A stretch of DNA of 15,716 bases. Source: CAZMCH01 sp964564735. Its GTDB lineage: Bacteria > Poribacteria > DTPJ01. The notes under the pieces were generated by a model that saw only the letters and a program-made list of their open reading frames with translations, did no database searches and was not told the DNA's origin. The stretch spans positions 1 through 15,716 of the forward strand of contig CAZMCH010000097.1 of the NCBI GenBank assembly GCA_964564735.1. Reading direction: 5' to 3'. Below are positions 1 to 8,210 of the stretch, in pieces (within the stretch, counting starts at the first letter, position 1; every line of letters starts with the position of its first letter). Position numbers and translations under genes: made by a program.

Positions 1-1198
1 CTTGTGTTAGTATTATTGTTAATGATCGTAATAGTTGCAAGAAAGTTAGACCTTATATATGCAATATTTGCGGGAGCAGTTACAACTGGGCTTTTATTTA
101 ATCATGAACTTGGTATATTAATAGACCTATACAAAACAATCAAAGATTGGCAAACCATAAACATTTTGCTGATGTTTTTCTTTGTATTTCTTTTAAGCAA
201 CATATTGACAGATAGCGGAATATTAAGTAATATGCTTGTATCGCTTGAAAGACTGATCAGAGATATTAGGTTTGTGATTATTTCTTTGCCTTTTATAATT
301 GGGCTTGTGCCTGCACCATCAGGGGCAATGCTTTCCGCCCCGTTTGTTCAGGAACTTGGAACAAAAATGGGTATGAGTCCCGAACGAAAATTGATAATAA
401 ATTATTGGTTCAGGCATATAACTGAATATCTTAATCCTGTATATCCGGGACCTATACTCGTTGTTGCAATATTAGGTATTACATTTAAGGAACTTGTTAT
501 ATTAAATTTACCAATTATGATTTTTGTCTTTATACTTGGTTTTGTCATGTATGTAACAAGATTAAAATATGAAAATGCTGATTTGGAAAAACCAACAAAA
601 AAAGACGTTCTCGTAATAATGAATGGTATCCTTCCAATAATTATAGCGGTTATACTTCCGATATTTTTTAAGGTAAATCTTGCTTTATCTGTCATGCTAT
701 CGGTAGTGCTTATAATGATTATCAATAAACTAAATATAAGAATATTGAAAAGCGTTGCAAAGAAAAGTGTGAAGGTTAATTTGCTAATACTAATATTTAG
801 CGTAATGTTTTTCAAGATGGTGCTTAATAATAGCAGGGCAATAGAACTTGTATCAAAGGCAATGGTTGAATATGGATTTCATCCAATTGCGCTTGTCACA
901 ATTGTTCCATTAATCGCTGGTTTTGTAACAGGAATAACAATAGGGTATGTCGGATTAACATTTCCATTGTTATTGCNNNNNNNNNNTTCTAAAGTCAGAT
1001 CATAATTTGGTCATGCTTGCTTATGTAAGCGGATATATAGGAATACTTGTTTCACCTGCCCATCTGTGTTTTTCTGTAACACAAAAATATTTTAATGCAG
1101 ATTATAAGAAAGTATATAAACAGCTTATTCCGTCGCTTATTATGGTGTTAGGATTTGCATTGCTCTTGACACTTTTTGGATGGTTTAGGAATAGGTAA
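1..1198 (+). CDS. DUF401 family integral membrane protein (5' partial, interrupted by assembly gap)
   Basis: This is a polytopic inner-membrane protein of the DUF401 family, whose transport function is not established; the family resembles ion- and gluconate-transporter-type permeases. The frame is already open at base 1, so a few N-terminal residues probably lie outside the window. Hydrophobic segments run almost end to end, with family-like stretches such as 'GLVPAPSGAMLSAPF' and 'TGITIGYVGLTFPLL'. Ten Ns (977-986) break the gene. The 3' part continues in a different frame as SKSDHNLVMLAYVSGYIGIL and ends in TAA at 1198. About 324 codons precede the gap and 70 follow it, close to the usual length of about 400 residues, so little is missing. 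The frames join if the true gap length is a multiple of three, which makes this an assembly artefact rather than a pseudogene. The WD40 gene starts 31 bases downstream. Confidence 0.8.
977..986. other. assembly gap (10 N)
   Basis: Ten consecutive Ns lie within the DUF401 coding region. Codons before the gap begin at positions of remainder 1 modulo 3 and codons after it at remainder 2. The reading frame is restored only if the real missing length is divisible by three (for example 9 or 12). The placeholder size is therefore probably arbitrary. Confidence 0.98.
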
Positions 1199-1229
1199 TA
1201 ATACTTTTATTTATACAAGGAGTCGTCAA

Positions 1230-2531
1230 ATGAGAACAATATGTTTTTTTACAGTTATTTTGCTTTTTTCTCTAATTGCCTTCGTTTATGCAGAAACAAT
1301 TCCATCTAAATCACCAGATTTGGAGTTTATTTCTGCTGTTTTTTCGCCTGATAGTTCCATATTGGCTATTAATACTCCAAAAGGAGTTCATTTATACGAT
1401 GCTATTTCGCTTATAGAAATCACATTTATAGAGACACTTGCTCCAATAACAACTAACAGCTTTAGCCCTGATGGGAATCTACTTGCATTTGGTAATAATA
1501 GCAATGATTTAATAATTTGGGACGTCAAGAATCGTATGGAACTTGCAACGCTTGTTGGGCATAAATCAAGGGTATCATGTATATGCTTTAGCTCTGATGG
1601 AAATTTATTAGCAACTGGAAGCGAAGATGGTATGGTAAAACTATGGGATGCAAAGACTCGTTTGGGTATTGCTAACTTTGATGGTCATACAAGTAAAATT
1701 ACGTCACTCAATTTCAGCCAAAATGGTAGATTCCTTATAAGTGTTAGTTCTGATAATATGCTAAAACTATGGGATCCAAAAAGTTATATGGAACTAGCCA
1801 CTTTGAAAGGAACAATCGATTGGACATTATCGCCAAATTACATTCCAGATATGACTCTTGTTTCTAAAAGACGGACTTTTAGAGAGACATTGAAACTCAG
1901 TGATCTAAGGATTTCTTCACCGTCAATTATCGCTGGAGATACAACGACTATAGAGGCTTTATCATTATACAGCGGAGACGAAACAGCCCTTTCTCATAAC
2001 TGGTCTGCTAGTGCGGGATTTATTCAAGGTGAGGGCAACAAGGCAACATATATGGCTCCAAGAGAATCGGGGGTTTATTCTGTTAATGTAAAAGCAACAG
2101 ACGGGATGGTATCCTCAGAGAGGACTGCCGAAATTGATGTTAAGCAAGGGACACCAGAAGCATCGGTATTGCTTGTTAGCAATACTTATTTTCCCGCCAA
2201 AACGATGAAGGATAAATTGACATTTAATATTACTGTCAATAAAATTCCCGGAACGAAAGTTCTTCTTCATTATGATATAACACAAGATAAAGACAAATTC
2301 GATACATTCCTTAGCATTGAAATTAATCAAAAATTTGTGCTTCAGGATATGGCAATTGGTAATGAACAGCCATCTACAGGAGTCAGAACCAACAGAGACC
2401 TTGATGTTACTAATGTCATTACCAAACCCGGACAATATACAATCACATTTTATATTAGACCGGGCGATAGAACTGAAAATGGTTGGCTTATGAATGAGGC
2501 AAAACTAATAGGCGTTGATGGCTCGATTTAG
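1230..2531 (+). CDS. exported WD40-repeat protein with Ig/PKD-like and C-terminal beta-sandwich regions
   Basis: The 433-residue product is probably exported and may bind proteins or glycans outside the cytoplasm; its role is unknown. The ATG at 1230 was chosen because AAGGAG lies 7 bases upstream and the protein then begins with a good signal peptide (MRTICFF, hydrophobic residues 5-20, cleavage near VYA/ET). An open frame extends to 1176, but that would overlap the DUF401 gene and spoil the signal. WD40 blades: a degenerate one at about 31-61, then about 72-98, 110-140 and 152-182, with GH (110-111, 152-153) and WD (97-98, 139-140, 181-182) landmarks. Only about four blades are visible, fewer than the usual seven. 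Residues 225-304 look like an Ig/PKD-type fold (HNWSASAGFIQGEG, then GVYSVNVKATDG). Residues 310-430 resemble a further beta-rich region. The LOG-like gene follows after 8 bases. Confidence 0.8.
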   Translation: MRTICFFTVILLFSLIAFVYAETIPSKSPDLEFISAVFSPDSSILAINTPKGVHLYDAISLIEITFIETLAPITTNSFSPDGNLLAFGNNSNDLIIWDVKNRMELATLVGHKSRVSCICFSSDGNLLATGSEDGMVKLWDAKTRLGIANFDGHTSKITSLNFSQNGRFLISVSSDNMLKLWDPKSYMELATLKGTIDWTLSPNYIPDMTLVSKRRTFRETLKLSDLRISSPSIIAGDTTTIEALSLYSGDETALSHNWSASAGFIQGEGNKATYMAPRESGVYSVNVKATDGMVSSERTAEIDVKQGTPEASVLLVSNTYFPAKTMKDKLTFNITVNKIPGTKVLLHYDITQDKDKFDTFLSIEINQKFVLQDMAIGNEQPSTGVRTNRDLDVTNVITKPGQYTITFYIRPGDRTENGWLMNEAKLIGVDGSI

Positions 2532-2539
2532 GGGGAGTA

Positions 2540-3073
2540 ATGGAAACAGGAAAAGTTGTCACTATCTTTGGAAGTTCAGGTGCGAGACCAGATGGGAACA
2601 CATACAAACAAGCATTTCAACTAGGTGAGTTATTGGCTCAATCAGGTTTTGTCGTTTGTAATGGTGGTTATGCTGGCGTTATGGACGCATCTGCTCATGG
2701 GGCAAAGCTTGCTGGTGGAAAAACTATCGGCATAACAACAGAAGCTTTTAATTCGAAGCCTGTTAGCACATGGCTTGATGAAAGAATAAAAACAGATGAT
2801 TACATACAAAGGCTTGATAAACTGATTAAAACTGCGGATGCCTTCATTATATTAAAAGGTGGTCTCGGCACTTTATCAGAACTTTCTCTTGTGTGGTGTT
2901 TGACTGTCATTGGCGAAATCCACAAACCGATCATTCTTGTTGGAGACTATTGGAAAAAAGCTATTGATAAAATGCAAAAATGCCTTCTTATTGATAATAG
3001 TGCTAGGCAGGCTTTGACCATTGTTGACACTCCAAAGGGCGCAGTAGAAATTTTAAGAAGACTAATGATTTAA
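2540..3073 (+). CDS. LOG-family-like Rossmann nucleotide-binding protein (TIGR00725/TIGR00730-type)
   Basis: This 177-residue protein resembles the LOG (lysine-decarboxylase-like) family, whose characterised members release the base from nucleoside 5'-monophosphates (phosphoribohydrolase). Visible features are the N-terminal strand with GSSG (11-14), NGGYAGVMDASAHGA (41-55), and GGLGTLSE (107-114), which carries the presumed catalytic Glu114. Arg91 aligns with the family's catalytic arginine when the following ADAF segment is used as anchor. The Pro of the canonical PGGxGT motif is Lys here (KGGLGT), so substrate and activity are uncertain. The ATG follows a strong GGGGGAG that begins at the stop of the WD40 gene, with unusually short spacing to the start (2 bases). 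This suggests coupled translation. The 3' end overlaps the convergent methyltransferase-like gene by 12 bases. Confidence 0.8.
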   Translation: METGKVVTIFGSSGARPDGNTYKQAFQLGELLAQSGFVVCNGGYAGVMDASAHGAKLAGGKTIGITTEAFNSKPVSTWLDERIKTDDYIQRLDKLIKTADAFIILKGGLGTLSELSLVWCLTVIGEIHKPIILVGDYWKKAIDKMQKCLLIDNSARQALTIVDTPKGAVEILRRLMI

Positions 3074-3559
3074 TTTAATTGGTTTTGAGATAATAGCGAT
3101 ATTTTTCGGACCCTTAAAATCCAAAGTTACTCTCTCAAAACTGACTGAACTTTTTTTATAGAAGTTTTCTACTGCAGATAATAATTCCTCTGTCCCTAGT
3201 TTTTCCTCGCTCCAAAAGTTACAGCAAGGAATCACAACAACAGGTTTTATCAAAGCAGATTTTGCCAATTCCTGCATTGCTTCGTCAGGATGCAAGCCTA
3301 TCAACAAATCATAAAAGCCTGCCATATCCGCAGTAAATTCCTCTTTTCGATGATTGATGCCTTTCAGGGCAATTGGACGAGGATCGATCAATTCACAGAT
3401 AAAATTTCCCTTTTTTGAAAGAATCCTCGTCAGTAATCCTTGACCTCCAGCAACATCAGCGATATATTTAACATTTCCGCTAAATCTTTCAATAATAAAA
3501 TCAGCGACAACTTCAAAACGCCTTGTATCGCCCTGTAATAGATGTTGTTTTCTACTCAT
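3062..3559 (-). CDS. small class I SAM-dependent methyltransferase-like protein
   Basis: The 165-residue product looks like a compact Rossmann-fold methyltransferase; the substrate is not recognisable. A glycine-rich motif I is present as YIADVAGGQG (residues 32-41), followed by an acidic segment (ELIDPRP, 56-62). GLHPDEA (88-94) and VVVIPCCNFW (107-116) resemble the post-motif and PCC segments of some RNA- or protein-modifying methyltransferases. The ATG at 3559 is preferred. A GTG at 3592 would add 11 residues, but these are encoded by a hairpin-forming intergenic sequence (3568-3596) and no SD precedes that GTG, whereas GAGA lies just before the ATG. The gene follows the enolase gene on the same strand and is probably its downstream operon partner. 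The function is inferred from fold-like motifs only. Confidence 0.65.
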   Translation of the reverse strand: MSRKQHLLQGDTRRFEVVADFIIERFSGNVKYIADVAGGQGLLTRILSKKGNFICELIDPRPIALKGINHRKEEFTADMAGFYDLLIGLHPDEAMQELAKSALIKPVVVIPCCNFWSEEKLGTEELLSAVENFYKKSSVSFERVTLDFKGPKNIAIISKPIKLNH

Positions 3560-3567
3560 AGTTCTCA

Positions 3568-3596
3568 ATGCGTAAAACTCATTACGTTTCACGCAT
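3568..3596 (-). repeat. intergenic hairpin / short repeat-like element
   Basis: ATGCGT (3568-3573) pairs with ACGCAT (3591-3596), and AAAC (3575-3578) pairs with GTTT (3586-3589). This gives ten base pairs with one A/C mismatch and a 7-base loop. The element lies between the enolase stop and the methyltransferase-like ATG. Its composition (TTTCACG, ACGCATCAC) looks like short GTGATGCGTGAAACG-type intergenic repeats found in various bacterial genomes; that comparison is from memory. It has no T-run, so it is more likely an RNA-processing or repeat element than a terminator. Confidence 0.5.
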
Positions 3597-3602
3597 CACT
3601 TT

Positions 3603-4850
3603 TCACGGTCTTATTACTGTTCCATCTAAACGCCTTATCGGAGACCATGCGCCATTTAGCGGGTCTGATGATGGGAACGGATATTTCCTTGCCAATTCCT
3701 CATCTACATCAATACCAAGTCCCGGAAGGTCATTAGACCACATATAGCCATCTTTTATCTCAGGGCATCCGGGAAACACTTCTCTAGTTCTTTGACCAAA
3801 TACATGCTGTTCCTGAATACCAAAATTATAACATGCAAGATCAAGGGCTAAATTAGCAGCATGTCCCACAGGTGAAACATCACCCGGTCCGTGCCATGCG
3901 GTTCGGACACCAAAATATTCACCAAGTGCCGCAAGTTTTCTGGCTGGGCTTATACCACCTATCTGTGAGATATGAACACGAATAAAATCAAGCAATCTGT
4001 CTTTGATCATCGGCACATATTCAAGAGTATTATTGCAGAGTTCGCTAATCGCCATAGGTATACTTGTTTGCTGTCTGAGTATTCTCAAATACTCAATATC
4101 TTCAGGTGCAAATACATCTTCAAGGAAAAACAAGCGATATTTTTCCAGTTCCTTTGCAAGATTTATAGCCTGAATCGGTGGTATACGTTCATGGACATCA
4201 TGTAAAAGCTCAATCTCATAGCCTAATTTATTGCGAAGATGCTCAAACATTTTTATAACGGTGTTTACATAAGGCGTTGGCTCAAAGGTTGCCTGATTTG
4301 GATTTATGGGTTGCCATATCTTTCCTGATGGTTTGCCTCCACCTGCGCCATAGGTAGAATAGCCCGGTATAGAAACTTGCACCCGAACATGACGATAGCC
4401 TTGCTCGATAAATGCTAAAACACTGTCTGTTAGTTCCTCAAAATCACGTCCTCCTGCATGGGCATACAGATCAGCAGCATGTCTGCATTTGCCTCCTAAA
4501 AGCTGATAGACTGGCATATTTGCCCTTTTGCCCTTAATATCCCACAAAGCCATATCTATACCGCTAAGAGCATTATTTAGAACAGGTCCATTTCGCCAAT
4601 AAGAGCTAACGAAGGCTGATTGATATATATCCTCAATATTATCAGGGTCTTTGCCAATCAGGAATGGCTTTAAATATTCATCAACAGCAGTTGCAACCGC
4701 CAAAGGTCTCTGTGTGAATGTTGCACAGCCTAATCCATAGATTTCTGGTTCATTGGTCATGACCTTTACAACAACAAGCCTGATCCCATCAGGAGCAGTA
4801 AGGATCGTCTTTACATCTGTGATTTTTAATGCAGGTAATCCATTAGGCAT
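3603..4850 (-). CDS. enolase-superfamily dehydratase, ManD/RspA subgroup (mannonate dehydratase-like)
   Basis: This 415-residue enzyme belongs to the mandelate racemase/enolase superfamily and most resembles the ManD (starvation-sensing RspA) subgroup, which dehydrates D-mannonate or D-gluconate to 2-keto-3-deoxygluconate with variable efficiency. Putative Mg ligands are Asp218 and Glu244, with Glu270 in the SEL motif. They are spaced 26 residues apart as in ManD. His220 (HDVHE) and His320 (AWHGPGD) match the subgroup's catalytic residues, and Arg156 and Tyr167 (HVRVQ, YSTYG) its active-site Arg/Tyr pair. The C-terminus (RRLDGTVIRP) is also ManD-like. GGAG lies 8 bases before the ATG. The gene follows the permease gene after 17 bases, so the two are probably co-transcribed. 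No hexuronate-pathway partner (uxaC, kdgK, kdgA) is in the window, so the physiological substrate is open. Confidence 0.88.
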   Translation of the reverse strand: MPNGLPALKITDVKTILTAPDGIRLVVVKVMTNEPEIYGLGCATFTQRPLAVATAVDEYLKPFLIGKDPDNIEDIYQSAFVSSYWRNGPVLNNALSGIDMALWDIKGKRANMPVYQLLGGKCRHAADLYAHAGGRDFEELTDSVLAFIEQGYRHVRVQVSIPGYSTYGAGGGKPSGKIWQPINPNQATFEPTPYVNTVIKMFEHLRNKLGYEIELLHDVHERIPPIQAINLAKELEKYRLFFLEDVFAPEDIEYLRILRQQTSIPMAISELCNNTLEYVPMIKDRLLDFIRVHISQIGGISPARKLAALGEYFGVRTAWHGPGDVSPVGHAANLALDLACYNFGIQEQHVFGQRTREVFPGCPEIKDGYMWSNDLPGLGIDVDEELARKYPFPSSDPLNGAWSPIRRLDGTVIRP

Positions 4851-4867
4851 TTTTTATCTCCATTATG

Positions 4868-6016
4868 TTATGTTGGAAATCTTCTAAATTCCCTGTATGC
4901 AGTCTGAATTATAGAAATAATGATTGAAGCCATCGGAACAGCAGCAACCAAACCCAAAAGTCCAAATGTTTTTCCTCCCGCAAAAACAACAAACATTGTA
5001 ACAAGTGGATGTAAATCAACACTCTTGCCAACGATAAATGGTATAAGAATCACATTATCAATAATCTGAAGAATGATTAGAAATACCGCAGTTATTACCC
5101 CATGAATTATATCAAATTGGTATATTGCCAATAATACTGGTGGTATAGCTATACCAACTGGTCCAATATACGGTATAAGATTAGCAAATCCTGCGATTAT
5201 TCCAATGAGAATTGCGTATTTTATGCCTAATATATGTAATCCTATTGGTGTTAATATTGATAAAATAATTGATTCTGCGAGTTTTCCTCTTATGTATCTT
5301 CCTATCTGACGGTCAATCATTTGAAATAGATCAACAGTTATATCTAGGTATCTTGATGGAATTATCCTTAAAGCAGACTTTTTTATTGAACCACCATCTT
5401 TAAGAAGAAAAAAAGTTATAAATGGAATAATAAATATTGAGACAAATACCCAAAGAATTCTACCACTATAGCTAGTAAGTGTTTTAATTAACTGACCGAT
5501 ATAGTTCAATACCCACGATGCTATATTGTTAATACTCTTATTGATGTCAATCTGGGATTTAAGATCGTAATTTTCAAGTATGGGAATTGCCTCAGAAATC
5601 TGTTTTTGAATATCTTCTATGCTCAAAAGTAGATTCTTACTAAAACTGGGATCTGTAAGGCTATCTTGAATGCTATATTGCATTGTAATTAGTTCATTCC
5701 AGACCATCGGAAGAAATATTAAAGCACAAGTTATTATTATTCCAACAAACAAAAGATAGAGCAATCCTACAATCAGTGTTCTGTTAAGTCCCTTTTTTTC
5801 CAGAAAACGAACCGCAGGGCTTATGATATAAGAAAAAAGAAAAGCCAAAACAAATACACCAAATACCTGCCGAAAGCGATACATCACCAAAAGAAATATG
5901 GCAATAACCACGATTACAGCGGATATTGATATTATTTTAAGATAAAATAATATTTGCTTATCTGGTGGTATCTTAAAATATACTTTGTCACTTTTGCTTT
6001 CTATATTCTCTTCCAT
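4868..6016 (-). CDS. AI-2E/PerM-family transporter (permease)
   Basis: This is a 382-residue inner-membrane protein of the AI-2E transporter family (PF01594). Members have been linked to autoinducer-2 export or Na+(Li+)/H+ antiport, but most are uncharacterised. Hydrophobic segments lie near residues 25-46, 50-67, 80-103, 186-205 and several between 247 and 370, with a soluble stretch at about 105-165. Conserved family features are IGRYIRGKLAES (238-249), NLIPYIGP (279-286), and the segment 317-361 containing QIIDNVILIPFIVG, LHPL and GGKTFGLLGLVAAVP. The ATG lies 5 bases after the fusA stop, with AGAAG directly in front, so translation may depend on coupling to fusA. Nothing in the sequence identifies the substrate. 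Confidence 0.9.
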   Translation of the reverse strand: MEENIESKSDKVYFKIPPDKQILFYLKIISISAVIVVIAIFLLVMYRFRQVFGVFVLAFLFSYIISPAVRFLEKKGLNRTLIVGLLYLLFVGIIITCALIFLPMVWNELITMQYSIQDSLTDPSFSKNLLLSIEDIQKQISEAIPILENYDLKSQIDINKSINNIASWVLNYIGQLIKTLTSYSGRILWVFVSIFIIPFITFFLLKDGGSIKKSALRIIPSRYLDITVDLFQMIDRQIGRYIRGKLAESIILSILTPIGLHILGIKYAILIGIIAGFANLIPYIGPVGIAIPPVLLAIYQFDIIHGVITAVFLIILQIIDNVILIPFIVGKSVDLHPLVTMFVVFAGGKTFGLLGLVAAVPMASIIISIIQTAYREFRRFPT

Positions 6017-6021
6017 CTCTT

Positions 6022-8112
6022 CTATACCATTCCATACATTTTCCTGACTGAAACAATCTTTTCAGTTATTTCATCCGGCACTTTATCATATCTGGAAAAT
6101 TCCATTGCAAAAAAGCCTCTGCCTTGTGTTATTGATCTTATCTGCGTTGCATACTTAAACATTTCTGCTAAAGGAACTTCTGCATTTGCCGCTTCTCCAT
6201 TTATTCTGCTTTCGACATTGTGAACTTGCGCACGTCTTGTATTTAAATCTCCAAGAACTTTTCCCAAATAGTCAAGAGGAACAATAATCTGAGCTTTCAT
6301 TATAGGCTCAAGAAGTATGGGATTGCATTTTTTTACAGCTTCCGCAAAAGCTATTGAGCCTGCTATCTCAAAAGCCATTTCTGACGAATCGACCTCATGG
6401 AATGAACCTCCCATAAGTGTTACCTTTATATCTATCACTGGATAGCCTGCAAGTGGGCCATTTTCACTTGCCCCTTTTGCACCTCTTTCAACATAAGGAA
6501 CGAAGTTAGCTGGAACTTGATCAACAGGGGCTTCATTTACAAACTTAAAACCAGAACCTCTTGGCAATGGCTCAAGTTTTAGCCATACATCACCATATTG
6601 ACCACGTCCTCCTGTTTGCCTTATATACTTGCCTCTAGCTCTATTTGTTCTCGTTATCGTCTCTTTATAGGCAACCTGTGGAGTTCCAACATTAACTTTT
6701 ACCCCAAATTCCCTGATCATCCTATCAGTAATAACCTCAAGATGAAGTTCCCCCATACCAGATATTATTCTCTGTCCAGTTTCAGAATTTGACGTTACTC
6801 GAAGGGTAGGATCTTCTTCAATTAATTTCCTGAGAGTATCTTCTAATTTTCCTCGTTCTTCCTCTGTTTTTGGCTCGATTGCCACTGATATTACTGGTTC
6901 GGGAACGTTCATTGATTCTAATATAATGGGATTTTCTTCATCACAAAGCGTATCACCTGTATATGTTTCTCTTAATCCTATAACAGCAACAATATCTCCA
7001 GAATAAGCATCTCGTAATTGCTTGCGTTTATTGGCGTGCATCTGGAGTATACGTGATATTCTTTCCTTAATGTTTTTTGTCGAATTATATACAAAATCAC
7101 CCGCATTTAGCGTTCCTGAGTATATCCTGATAAAAATGATTTTCCCTACATCCGGGTCTGTTGCTACCTTGAAAGCCAATGCAGATAAAGGTCCTTCGTC
7201 ATTTGCTTCACGAGTGGAAGTTTGATCTGTTTCTGGAATATGACCAGTTATAGCAGGAACTTCATTCGGGGCAGGAAGATAATCGACAATAGCGTCAAGT
7301 AATGGCTGAACACCTTTATTTTTTACAGAAGCACCGCACAAAACAGGAAATAATTTACCGCTAAGGGTTGATCTTCTTATGGCAGATTTTAGTTCTTCTG
7401 GTGATATTTCTTCTCCCTCAAGATATTTTTCCATAAGATGGACATCTTCACCAGCGATTGTCTCCAGAAGCTCAGATCTATGTATACTTGCTTCGTCCAT
7501 TAAATCCGCAGGAATATCCATAATATCATAAGTCGCACCAAGGTCTTCATCATGCCAAATCAATGCCTTCATAGTTATTAGATCAACAACGCCTTTGAAG
7601 TCTTCTTCATGCCCGATGGGAATCTGTATCGGAACTGCATTTGCCTTAAGCCTGTCCTTCATCATCGCAATTGCACGAAACATATCTGCAGCGGTTCTGT
7701 CCATCTTATTGACAAATGCAATTCTTGGGATATGGTATCTATCTGCTTGTCTCCATACAGTTTCAGATTGAGGTTCAACCCCGCCGACTCCACAGAATAC
7801 AGCGACAGCACCATCTAAAATCCTTAATGAACGTTCAACCTCTATTGTAAAATCCACATGCCCCGGTGTATCGATTATATTAATCGTGTGATCTTTCCAA
7901 AGGCAAGTTGTTGCAGCGGAAGTAATGGTTATACCTCGTTCTTTTTCCTGCTCCATCCAATCCATTTCTGTTGTGCCTTCATCAACTTCTCCAATTCTAT
8001 GCTTTTTGCCTGTATAATATAAAATTCTTTCTGTTGTTGTTGTTTTACCAGCGTCTATATGCGCCATTATACCAATATTTCTTGTCTTCTCTAATGGATG
8101 GCTTCTAGGCAT
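6022..8112 (-). CDS. fusA: translation elongation factor G
   Basis: The 696-residue GTPase drives ribosomal translocation and, with RRF, ribosome recycling. All GTPase motifs are canonical: AHIDAGKTT (17-25), the switch I/G2 region with RGITITSAAT (59-68), DTPGH (81-85), NKMD (135-138) and GAS (260-262). Domain IV signatures include QTGGRGQYGDVW and GGSFHEVDSSEMAF. The length equals that of ordinary EF-G (about 690-705). The ATG at 8112 was chosen over an upstream TTG at 8172 because GGAAGG lies 3 bases upstream and the protein then starts at the conserved MPRSHPLEKTRNIGI. The promoter's -10 element also overlaps the region just before the TTG. The gene is not in the usual rpsL-rpsG-fusA-tuf cluster, so it could be a relocated principal copy or a second paralogue; its motifs look fully functional. 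Confidence 0.96.
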   Translation of the reverse strand: MPRSHPLEKTRNIGIMAHIDAGKTTTTERILYYTGKKHRIGEVDEGTTEMDWMEQEKERGITITSAATTCLWKDHTINIIDTPGHVDFTIEVERSLRILDGAVAVFCGVGGVEPQSETVWRQADRYHIPRIAFVNKMDRTAADMFRAIAMMKDRLKANAVPIQIPIGHEEDFKGVVDLITMKALIWHDEDLGATYDIMDIPADLMDEASIHRSELLETIAGEDVHLMEKYLEGEEISPEELKSAIRRSTLSGKLFPVLCGASVKNKGVQPLLDAIVDYLPAPNEVPAITGHIPETDQTSTREANDEGPLSALAFKVATDPDVGKIIFIRIYSGTLNAGDFVYNSTKNIKERISRILQMHANKRKQLRDAYSGDIVAVIGLRETYTGDTLCDEENPIILESMNVPEPVISVAIEPKTEEERGKLEDTLRKLIEEDPTLRVTSNSETGQRIISGMGELHLEVITDRMIREFGVKVNVGTPQVAYKETITRTNRARGKYIRQTGGRGQYGDVWLKLEPLPRGSGFKFVNEAPVDQVPANFVPYVERGAKGASENGPLAGYPVIDIKVTLMGGSFHEVDSSEMAFEIAGSIAFAEAVKKCNPILLEPIMKAQIIVPLDYLGKVLGDLNTRRAQVHNVESRINGEAANAEVPLAEMFKYATQIRSITQGRGFFAMEFSRYDKVPDEITEKIVSVRKMYGMV

Positions 8113-8160
8113 AATCCTTCCTTTCTGGTTTGTTACAGTTCCATTTATGGCTGATAAAGA

Positions 8161-8189
8161 AAGATACAACAAGATTTATCCAACGTCAA
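8161..8189 (-). promoter_or_regulatory. sigma70-type promoter for fusA
   Basis: On the minus strand TTGACG (8189-8184) is followed after 17 bases by TATCTT (8166-8161). Predicted transcription would start near 8153, giving a leader of about 40 bases before the fusA ATG at 8112. The promoter sits in the 98-base gap after the aminotransferase gene and would serve fusA and the three genes downstream. Confidence 0.55.
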
Positions 8190-8210
8190 GGTTTTTGTTT
8201 ATATTTAAAC

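Noticed and set aside
402..815. Open frame on the - strand within the DUF401 gene
   Set aside because: It is a shadow of a hydrophobic, AT-rich coding sequence with no SD or family signature.
1007..1198. A separate small membrane protein downstream of the DUF401 protein
   Set aside because: Its sequence is the C-terminal end of DUF401 itself. The apparent split comes from the 10-N gap.
8197..8210. AT-rich palindrome GTTTATATTTAAAC after the aminotransferase gene
   Set aside because: The stem is only about five AT-rich pairs and no T-run follows on the minus strand, so it is not a credible terminator.
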